Below the pieces are notes generated by a model. The model searched no databases and was not told where the DNA came from. It worked only from the letters and a program-made list of their open reading frames with translations. From Solirubrobacteraceae bacterium (GTDB lineage Bacteria > Actinomycetota > Thermoleophilia > Solirubrobacterales > Solirubrobacteraceae): 64,000 nt of DNA. Each line of letters begins with the position of its first letter. Within the stretch, counting starts at the first letter, position 1. Below, in pieces: positions 18,386 to 24,217 of the stretch. Both the position numbers and the translations under genes were made by a program. The stretch is taken from contig JADGPP010000009.1 in assembly GCA_017882375.1 (NCBI GenBank), forward strand, positions 1-64,000. The letters are read 5' to 3'.

Positions 18386-19837
18386 TCAGCGCCCGGCCAG
18401 CGGCGCGACGTAGCGCAGGAACGGCTCGACGGTCAGCGCCTCTCCGCTGGCGCGCTGCACGAGCGCCAACGTGTCCAGGCGCCGGCCGTGGCGATGCACG
18501 TTCTCGGCCAGCCAGCCCTGGATGGCCGCCACCTCGCCGCGGCGCAGCTCCTGCTCGCGCGATCCGATCTGCGACTCCATCGCCTCCCACAGCTGCGCTG
18601 CGATCAGACAGCCGAGCGCGTAGCTGGGGAAGTAGCCGAAGCTGCCCGCGCCCCAGTGCACGTCCTGCAGGCAGCCGAGCGCGTCGGAGGGCACCTCGAC
18701 GCCGAGCAGGCGGCGCATGCCCTCGCGCCACGCGTCCGGCAGGTCGGCGACGGCCAGCTCGCCTTCGATCATCGCCAGCTCCAGCTCGAAGCGCAGGATG
18801 ATGTGCAACGGATAGGTGAGCGGGTCGGCCGATACGCGGATCAGCGACGGCTGCACGCCGACCAGCGTGGCGTGCAGGTCGGCCGCGGTCACGGCAAAGC
18901 CACCGGTGCCGAGCTCGGCCGCCAGCACCTCGGCGAAGTCCGCGCTGCGCGCGACGTGGTTCTCCCACAGCTTGCTCTGGGACTCGTGGATCGACATCGA
19001 CGTGCCACGGCCGAGATTCGTGCGGTCCAGCGCCGGGTCGATCTGGCGCTCGTAGAGCGCGTGGCCGTACTCGTGCAGCGAGCTCAGCAGCGACTCGACC
19101 TCGCCGTCGCCGTAGCGCGTGGTCACGCGACTGTCGCGCGGGCTGACCCAGGCGGTGAAGGGGTGCGCCGAGACATCGACGCGCCAGCTCGCGTCATCGA
19201 CGCCGACGCGGCGCAGCGTGCCGGCGACGGCCGCTTCCTGCGCGGCGACGGGCACGGCGAGCGAGCGCTTGGGCGAGTGCACCTGGGCCTCTGCGACGAG
19301 CGGCGGCAGCGCGTCGGCCAGCGCCGCGAACAGCTGGCGCAGGTCCGCGGTCGCCAGCCCGAAGTCGAAGTCGCCGAGCAGCCCGTCGTAGGGCCGCTCG
19401 TCGCGCTCGGCCAAGCACTCGCCGTAGGCGCGCGCGAGCTCGACGTTTCGCTGCAGCGCAGGAGCAAGGGCGGCGAAGTCATCGGCCTCGCGCGCGGCGC
19501 GCCAGCTCTCCTGACCCTGCGCGCTGGCCTGAGCGAGCTCGACGGCAAGCTCTGTGGGGACGCGCCTGGCCCGCTCCCAGTCGCGGCGCGCGATGCGGAC
19601 GATATCCGCGTCGAGCTCGTCCAGGCCCTGGCGATCGAGCTCGGCCAGCCAGTCGCCGACCTCCTGCGAGGTGGCGCGTTCGTGCGTCAGGCGCGCGAGC
19701 GTGCCCAGCTGCTGGGCACGCGCCGGCGCGCCCTCGGCGGGCATCATCACGAGCTGGTCCCACGCGGCGAGCATCTCCATCGCCGACAGGTCGGCGAGCT
19801 CGGCCATACGGTCGCGCAGTTTTTCCAGTGCGTTCAC
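18386..19837 (-). CDS. M32-family carboxypeptidase (carboxypeptidase Taq)
   Basis: A 483-residue zinc carboxypeptidase removing C-terminal residues from peptides in the cytosol. The HExxH zinc motif is in SLLSSLHEYGHALYERQ, with the downstream Glu in SIHESQSKLWENHVARS. ISVSADPLTYPLHI-type and HWGAGSFGYFPSYALG motifs are diagnostic of the family. The GTG start (VNALEKLRDRMAEL) is chosen because TACCCT ends 7 nt before it (leaderless) and because family members start there; the open frame extends 66 nt upstream. Confidence 0.9.
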   Translation of the reverse strand: MNALEKLRDRMAELADLSAMEMLAAWDQLVMMPAEGAPARAQQLGTLARLTHERATSQEVGDWLAELDRQGLDELDADIVRIARRDWERARRVPTELAVELAQASAQGQESWRAAREADDFAALAPALQRNVELARAYGECLAERDERPYDGLLGDFDFGLATADLRQLFAALADALPPLVAEAQVHSPKRSLAVPVAAQEAAVAGTLRRVGVDDASWRVDVSAHPFTAWVSPRDSRVTTRYGDGEVESLLSSLHEYGHALYERQIDPALDRTNLGRGTSMSIHESQSKLWENHVARSADFAEVLAAELGTGGFAVTAADLHATLVGVQPSLIRVSADPLTYPLHIILRFELELAMIEGELAVADLPDAWREGMRRLLGVEVPSDALGCLQDVHWGAGSFGYFPSYALGCLIAAQLWEAMESQIGSREQELRRGEVAAIQGWLAENVHRHGRRLDTLALVQRASGEALTVEPFLRYVAPLAGR

Positions 19838-19931
19838 GCGGTGAAGGGTAAGCGTGCGCCAGACGGCAAACCGCCGGCTCGGCTCGACTCGGCTCGGGGC
19901 CACGGTCCGGCCGAGGCGCCAGGATCGCCGC

Positions 19932-20333
19932 TCAGCCTTCGGCGAGCACGATCGCGAGCACGAGCAGGCCGAGCAGGGCGCCGAGGATCGTCATCAGCGC
20001 GATCACCCTGTCGTCCGATCGCACGAAGTCTCCGCGTTCCAGGGCCTCGTCGACTTCGCGACGGCGCACCGCCGCATAGACGATGCAGACGACGCCGAGC
20101 AGGGCCTAGCCGGCGCCGGCGATCGTGTAGGGCCAGGTCGTGCCCTTGGTCAGCGCCGGGACGATCTTGCCCGCGCCGATGCCGACCGTCAGCGCCGTCA
20201 AGCCGGTCCGCCACCACGCCAGATACGTCCGCTCGGAGGCCAGGTGCGTGCGCCGGGTCGCGTCGGCGACTTCAGCGCGTGCGCCGCCGCCCGCCGGTGG
20301 GGCAACCGGTTGCTGGTCCTCTCCGGCGGCCAC
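19932..20333 (-). pseudogene. DUF202 (YidH-like) membrane protein gene interrupted by a single amber codon
   Basis: The frame starts GTG and encodes RTHLASERTYLAWWRTGLTAL, the signature of DUF202 small membrane proteins, followed by helix 1 and the start of helix 2 (PYTIAGAG). Codon 76 is TAG (20106-20108). The same frame then continues without a shift for 57 more codons: ALLGVVCIVYAAVRRREVDE, DDRVIALMTILGALLGLLVL and a natural TGA. Total 134 codons, normal for the family. The amber replaces what is probably a Tyr or similar residue. It may be a recent inactivation, a read-through codon or a sequencing error. Confidence 0.75.
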
Positions 20334-20334
20334 G

Positions 20335-20430
20335 CTAGCGGGCGAGCTCGTGGCTGTCGCGCATGCGCGGATCGTAGATCAAGCTGTCGCGCGCGGCGCG
20401 CCGCTGGACGTCCCCAAGCGATCCGTCCAC
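20335..20430 (-). CDS. Possible leaderless 31-aa ORF immediately before the DUF202 gene
   Basis: GTG 20430 opens a 31-codon frame ending AARDSLIYDPRMRDSHELAR, whose TAG is one base before the DUF202 GTG. The candidate -10 TATTAC (rc of 20437-20442) ends 6 nt before the GTG. DUF202 has no Shine-Dalgarno of its own, so coupling is plausible. Amino-acid composition looks protein-like, but nothing else supports it. Confidence 0.35.
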   Translation of the reverse strand: MDGSLGDVQRRAARDSLIYDPRMRDSHELAR

Positions 20431-20436
20431 GCTGCC

Positions 20437-20444
20437 GTAATAAT
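20437..20444. promoter_or_regulatory. Overlapping divergent -10 elements
   Basis: The AT-rich GTAATAAT gives AATAAT on the plus strand (20439-20444, 6 nt before ATG 20451) and TATTAC on the minus strand (6 nt before GTG 20430). Two divergent leaderless micro-ORF transcripts would start only about 20 bp apart. Confidence 0.45.
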
Positions 20445-20450
20445 CCGCTC

Positions 20451-20501
20451 ATGCGAACGATCCTCAAGAACGCAGCAAGCGACCGGCTCGGTTGCGCATG
20501 A
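20451..20501 (+). CDS. Leaderless 16-aa leader peptide coupled to the M29 aminopeptidase
   Basis: ATG 20451 is 6 nt after AATAAT. The frame encodes MRTILKNAASDRLGCA and its TGA (20499-20501) overlaps the aminopeptidase ATG (20498-20500) as ATGA. The aminopeptidase lacks a Shine-Dalgarno sequence. This is the same architecture as at 3345-3389. Confidence 0.5.
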   Translation: MRTILKNAASDRLGCA

Positions 20502-21718
20502 GCTATGTCCCGCCGCAGGAGATCCTCGAGCGCTATGCGTCGGTGCTCGTCGGCTTTGCGCTCGGCGGAGGCCGCGGGATACGGCCAAACGAGGTAGTCC
20601 GGATCGTCGCCAGCGAGAGCGCCAAGCCGCTCTACGCCGAGCTGACAAGGGCCGTCTGGCGTGCCGGCGGCCACGTGATCGCAGCCTACGAGCCGGACGA
20701 CGACGCGGACGTCAACCTCTCGCGAGACTTCTTCGAGCTGGCCAGCGAGGAGCAGCTGGACCACTTCAACGGCCACTACTTTCGCGGCGTCGTCGACGAG
20801 ATGGACCACCAGGTCTCGGTGCTGGCCGACAGCGACCCGCGCGCGCTGGATTCGGTCGAGCCGGCGAAGATCATGCGCCGCGGAGCGGCGATGCGCCCGC
20901 TGCTGGACTGGCGTGGCGACAAGGAGAACGCCGGTCGCTTCACATGGACGCTCGGCTTGTACGGCACGCCGGCGATGGCGACCGAGGCCGGCATGAGCAC
21001 CGAGGAGTACTGGGAGCAGATCATCCACGCGTGCTTTCTCGACGACGAGGATCCGATCGCTCGCTGGCGCGAGGTGGTCGAGCGCGTGAGCGAGACACGC
21101 CAGTGGCTGGACGCCCTGGACATCGAGCGCGTGCACGTCGAGGGCGAGGACGTCGACCTGCGGATCACGATCGGCGAGCAGCGCAAGTGGCTCGGCGGAC
21201 GCGGGCGCAACATCCCCAGCTTCGAGACCTTCACCAGCCCGGACTGGCGCGGCACCGAGGGCTGGATCTACTGCAACCAGCCGCTCTACCGCTACGGCAA
21301 CCTCGTCAAGGGCATCCGGCTGGGGTTCAGCGAGGGCCGCGTCACCGAAGCGAGCGCACAGGAGAACGAGCCGGTGCTGACGGAGATGATCGCCACCGAG
21401 GGAGCCGACCGGATCGGCGAGTTCTCGCTGACCGACCGGCGCCTGTCGCGGATCACGCGCTTCATGGCGCACACGCTCTACGACGAGAACGTCGGCGGGA
21501 CGTTCGGCAACACGCACATCGCCGTCGGTCGCTCATACCAGGACGCGTTCGCGGGCGACCCCAGCAAGGTGCCCGCCGAGCGCTGGGAGCAGCTCGGCTT
21601 CAACGACTCGACCGTGCACACCGACATCGTCTCGACGACCGATCGCGTCGTCACCGCGACGTTGCGCTCAGGCGGGACGCGCGTGATCTACCGCGACGGC
21701 GAGTTCCAGCTCGACTAG
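20498..21718 (+). CDS. M29-family thermophilic-type aminopeptidase
   Basis: A 406-residue metallo-aminopeptidase that removes N-terminal residues from peptides. RNIPSFETFTSPDWRGTEGWI carries the first metal Glu, DENVGGTFGNTHIAVGRSYQ the second Glu and His, and STVHTDIVSTT the final His and Asp. Length is normal for aminopeptidase T/S. N-terminus MSYVPPQEILERYASVLVGFALG is the usual family start. Its stop codon overlaps the stop of the convergent tautomerase gene through a shared CTAG. Confidence 0.9.
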   Translation: MSYVPPQEILERYASVLVGFALGGGRGIRPNEVVRIVASESAKPLYAELTRAVWRAGGHVIAAYEPDDDADVNLSRDFFELASEEQLDHFNGHYFRGVVDEMDHQVSVLADSDPRALDSVEPAKIMRRGAAMRPLLDWRGDKENAGRFTWTLGLYGTPAMATEAGMSTEEYWEQIIHACFLDDEDPIARWREVVERVSETRQWLDALDIERVHVEGEDVDLRITIGEQRKWLGGRGRNIPSFETFTSPDWRGTEGWIYCNQPLYRYGNLVKGIRLGFSEGRVTEASAQENEPVLTEMIATEGADRIGEFSLTDRRLSRITRFMAHTLYDENVGGTFGNTHIAVGRSYQDAFAGDPSKVPAERWEQLGFNDSTVHTDIVSTTDRVVTATLRSGGTRVIYRDGEFQLD

Positions 21719-21960
21719 CGCCAACGATCCTTGGGGATCGTCAGGTAGGAGGCCTGGCCGTTGCCGAAGGACCAGTCCTCGCGCTCGTTCTCGACGAGGC
21801 AGACCGCGAGGTCCTGCTCGCGCAGGCCGACGGTCTGCACCAGCAGCTCGCACAGCCGCGCGTAGAAGGACTGCTTGACCTCGGCGCTGCGTCCGTCGGC
21901 GATCTTCGCCTTCTCCTGCGCGGAGCGTCCCTCGAGCATGTCGATGCGCATCAGCGGCAC
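21715..21960 (-). CDS. Tautomerase/4-oxalocrotonate tautomerase-like protein, 81 aa
   Basis: The GTG start is followed by a Pro codon, so removal of fMet exposes the catalytic Pro1 typical of the 4-OT/MIF superfamily (PLMRIDMLEGRSAQEKAKIA). The second half, ARLCELLVQTVGLREQDLAV and NEREDWSFGNGQA, matches the family helix and C-terminal strand. It should act as a small hexameric/trimeric tautomerase in the cytosol; substrate unknown. Monocistronic by position, convergent with the aminopeptidase. Confidence 0.8.
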   Translation of the reverse strand: MPLMRIDMLEGRSAQEKAKIADGRSAEVKQSFYARLCELLVQTVGLREQDLAVCLVENEREDWSFGNGQASYLTIPKDRWR

Positions 21961-22002
21961 GGGCGGATGCTATCCGGCGACCGCGACCTATGATCGAGCG
22001 CG

Positions 22003-22872
22003 ATGAGCGAGGAATCGGCGATCTTCGCGCCGGGGATGCTGGGTGATCGCAGCGCCCTGGTGACCGGCGGCGGAACGGGCCTGGGCAAGGCGACTGCGCT
22101 CGAGCTCGCGCGCTGCGGTGCGACGGTGACGATCACCGGGCGCCGCGCGGATGTGCTTGCGCAGGCTGGCGCAGAGATCGGTGCGCTGGTCGGCCGCGAG
22201 GTACACACGGTCGTCGGCGACGTGCGCGAGGCCGAGGACGCGCGGCGTCTGATCGGCGCGACACTCGCGCACGCCGGGCGGCTGGACCTGCTCGTCAACA
22301 ACGCCGGCGGCCAGTTCTTCAGCCCCGCCGAGCTGATCGCAACGAAGGGCTGGCGCGCCGTGTGGCGGCTGAACGTCGAAGGCATGCTGAACATGTCCGA
22401 GGCCGCCTACGAGCTGGCGTTCGCCGGTGACAGCGCGCCCGCGGGGGACAACCCGGACGAGCCCGGCTCGATCGTCAACGTGACGCTGTCGCCGCACCAC
22501 GGGATGCCCGGCATGGCCCACTCGGGTGCGGCGCGCGCGACCGTCGAGGCGCTGACGCGCGAGCTGGCGCGTCGTTGGGCGACGGCGGGCGTGACGGCCA
22601 CGGCGATCGCCGTCGGCACGTTCGACACCGAGGTCATGGCCAAGTACCCGGCATCCGTGCGCGCGGGCATGTCGCGCTCGGTCCCGCTGCAGCGCACCGG
22701 TACCGTCGCCGAGCACGCGTGGCTCGTTGCGCTGCTCGCATCTCCCCTCGGCAGGGCGTTCAACGGCTCGACGGTCACGCTCGACGGCGCGCGCGACAAC
22801 TGGTTCGGTCCCTGGCCGCCACCCGGACTCGCCGACGATTCGGGCGAGGTGCCGGTCGAGGAGCGGCGGTAG
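22003..22872 (+). CDS. SDR family oxidoreductase, 2,4-dienoyl-CoA reductase-like
   Basis: A 289-residue Rossmann enzyme with an intact cofactor loop (LVTGGGTGLGKATALEL), GDVREAEDARR and NNAGG. The Tyr of YxxxK is replaced: GMAHSGAARATVEALTRELARRW. A similar HAGAAKAA pattern occurs in peroxisomal-type 2,4-dienoyl-CoA reductases, which lack the canonical Tyr; here even the Lys is Arg. So an acyl-CoA reductase role is more likely than a classical alcohol dehydrogenase. TATGAT lies 8 nt before the ATG. The tRNA-Gly gene follows after 16 nt. Confidence 0.83.
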   Translation: MSEESAIFAPGMLGDRSALVTGGGTGLGKATALELARCGATVTITGRRADVLAQAGAEIGALVGREVHTVVGDVREAEDARRLIGATLAHAGRLDLLVNNAGGQFFSPAELIATKGWRAVWRLNVEGMLNMSEAAYELAFAGDSAPAGDNPDEPGSIVNVTLSPHHGMPGMAHSGAARATVEALTRELARRWATAGVTATAIAVGTFDTEVMAKYPASVRAGMSRSVPLQRTGTVAEHAWLVALLASPLGRAFNGSTVTLDGARDNWFGPWPPPGLADDSGEVPVEERR

Positions 22873-22888
22873 GATGGGTGCTCGGCGT

Positions 22889-22959
22889 GCGGGCGAAGTG
22901 TTTTGGTTGCACAAAAGCCTTCCAAGCTTTTAGAACGGGTTCGATTCCCGTCGCCCGCT
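22889..22959 (+). tRNA. tRNA-Gly (UCC)
   Basis: GCGGGCG/CGCCCGC acceptor stem, anticodon stem AAAGC/GCTTT with loop CTTCCAA (anticodon TCC at 22921-22923), and T-arm ACGGG-TTCGATT-CCCGT. 71 nt with discriminator T; the CCA is not encoded. Confidence 0.93.
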
Positions 22960-22968
22960 TGCTTGCCA

Positions 22969-23042
22969 CGGGGAGTGGCGCAGTCTGGTAGCGCACCCGG
23001 CTGGGGGCCGGGCGGTCGCAGGTTCAAATCCTGTCTCCCCGA
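22969..23042 (+). tRNA. tRNA-Pro (GGG)
   Basis: CGGGGAG/CTCCCCG acceptor stem, D-arm GGCGCAGTCTGGTAGCGCA, anticodon stem CCCGG/CCGGG with loop CTGGGGG (anticodon GGG at 23003-23005), and T-arm GCAGG-TTCAAAT-CCTGT. It follows tRNA-Gly by 9 nt and is probably co-transcribed; CCA is not encoded. Confidence 0.95.
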
Positions 23043-23076
23043 TAGAAATGTTGGTGCGCTGGGAGCGGCGGGAGCC

Positions 23077-23089
23077 GTCCTGAGAGGAC
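23077..23089 (+). terminator. Short hairpin after the tRNA pair
   Basis: GTCCT-GAG-AGGAC followed by AGGATTT, 35 nt after tRNA-Pro. A plausible but weak terminator of the tRNA transcript. Confidence 0.4.
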
Positions 23090-23171
23090 AGGATTTGGCT
23101 CTGGGGATGGGATTCTGGCATGACATGGCCGGTGGCGGCTGGCCGATGGGTTAGGTCGCCATCTGGACAGT

Positions 23172-23237
23172 CCGCCCACGAACCACCCACGGTGCAAGGG
23201 GCTGACCGCCCACGGAGCGAAGCGGTGACCACCCACG
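23172..23237. repeat. Four phased direct repeats CCRCCCACG
   Basis: The 9-mer CC(A/G)CCCACG occurs at 23172, 23183, 23206 and 23229, in the same orientation. Start-to-start distances are 11, 23 and 23 bp, about one and two helical turns, so all copies face the same side of the DNA. This is the layout of iterons or a multimeric repressor site. It lies between the tRNA pair and the toxin-antitoxin-like genes in a 283-bp stretch with no convincing gene. Confidence 0.5.
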
Positions 23238-23325
23238 TATTGACCGACGCATCCAACTGGAGATCGTCGCGACTATTTCAGCGCGGGCGTCGCGCGGGCT
23301 CTGCGCCTAGCACAGGCGGACCGTC

Positions 23326-23604
23326 TCAGGCTGCGGCCAGCGCCTTGGCGAGGTCGCCAGGATCCGTTTCCATGAGGCTCGGCACCGTGACTTTGAGTCC
23401 GCCGTCGCGCTCCTGAAGCCACTTGGCGTTGACGATCGTGATGCCGATGACCTCGCCGTGCTCATCCAAACGCACGGCGTGCCCCTCCGGGGTCGCGAAC
23501 GTGTCCACTGCGGGCAGCTCTGGCCCTCTCCGTAGGTAGAGCACGTCGCCATCCTTGTCGTAGGAGACGTGATCGAACTCATACGGACCGACGTGGACAG
23601 TCAT
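23326..23604 (-). CDS. DUF2283 family protein, putative antitoxin, 92 aa
   Basis: The core DHVSYDKDGDVLYLRRGPEL and HAVRLDEHGEVIGITIVNAKW is the DUF2283 signature (YDxxxDVLYL...DEDGxVIGIEI). DUF2283 genes usually sit beside DUF4258 or similar small nuclease-like genes and are thought to be antitoxins. ATG 23604 overlaps the TGA of the upstream gene by one base (TGATG), which fixes the start. The C-terminal SLMETDPGDLAKALAAA is longer than in minimal family members. Confidence 0.7.
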   Translation of the reverse strand: MTVHVGPYEFDHVSYDKDGDVLYLRRGPELPAVDTFATPEGHAVRLDEHGEVIGITIVNAKWLQERDGGLKVTVPSLMETDPGDLAKALAAA

Positions 23605-23912
23605 CACTGCCAGCTTACAGAGCGAGGATCGTTGGACTGCGGAAACGCCGTCACGACGCGATCGACGTCGCCGGCAAGCTCTGTCACGACGCGAATCCAG
23701 CGCAGCGGACCACCGCGGTGGAAGTAGCGTTCTCGGCCGGCTCGAACGTCCGGTTCGCGATCATCGGGAGCCGTGATTGCCGTCATCGTCTCCGCAAGGT
23801 AATCGCTCATCTCGACGTGCTGTTCGAGTACGTGGTCCCAAGCTGCCCGGTCGAGCTGGACGACATGGCCCTCGGGGTTACGGACCTCAGCGATGATGTC
23901 AGTCCCAGGCAC
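23604..23912 (-). CDS. Putative toxin of the PBECR/DUF4258-like nuclease type, 102 aa
   Basis: The pattern HVVQLDRAAWDHVLEQHVEM, then a helix, PDDREPDVRAGRERYFHRGG, then WIRVVTELAGDVDRVVTAF resembles the small RelE/Barnase-like PBECR or DUF4258 fold, with a conserved His in EQH, Arg/Tyr in RERYF and a terminal TAF strand. It is first in a two-gene operon with the DUF2283 gene, coupled by TGATG. GTG start 6 nt after TAGCCT (23919-23924): leaderless. Function as a toxin is inferred from size, pairing and position beside tRNA genes. Confidence 0.55.
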   Translation of the reverse strand: MPGTDIIAEVRNPEGHVVQLDRAAWDHVLEQHVEMSDYLAETMTAITAPDDREPDVRAGRERYFHRGGPLRWIRVVTELAGDVDRVVTAFPQSNDPRSVSWQ

Positions 23913-23924
23913 CCGGCAAGGCTA

Positions 23925-24217
23925 AGCACGATTGCGGACGCGCCATCTACGAGCCGATGCGGCGGATGCACCTCGACCGCCCACGAATCCGCACACCTTC
24001 CGCCATGCCGCTCGCGGCCAGGGGAATCGCATCTGCCTCCCCGCCTCCCAGCTCAAGAGAGGAGCGCCTTGGAAGCCTCCTCGCGGGTACGCGCTCGGGG
24101 TCCCCGGCTCGAGTCCGGGTGTCGGCTTGGGCGGACTGATTGGGGTCTCGGCGCGGCGAAGGTCTGGGATACGGTCAGCGCAGCGCCTCGGTTTCACTGA
24201 TAGCCGCGCTGCACCCT
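23925..24217. other. Gene-free stretch with a tRNA-like remnant
   Basis: No convincing gene. Bases 24051-24127 look like a decayed tRNA: GCTC/GAGC (24051-24054, 24062-24065) as a D-stem, CGCG-GGTA-CGCG as a variable arm, and CCCGG-CTCGAGT-CCGGG (24103-24119) as a T-arm with a C in place of the invariant first T of the loop. No acceptor stem pairs, so it is not a functional tRNA. The desulfurase gene ends at 24218. Confidence 0.3.

Noticed and set aside
20198-21517. Long minus-strand frame opposite the M29 aminopeptidase
   Set aside because: Shadow frame; the plus-strand protein has all metal ligands and normal length.
22930-23256. Minus-strand frame containing GETGFEPATARPPAGCATRL
   Set aside because: Classic false translation across tRNA genes (here tRNA-Pro).
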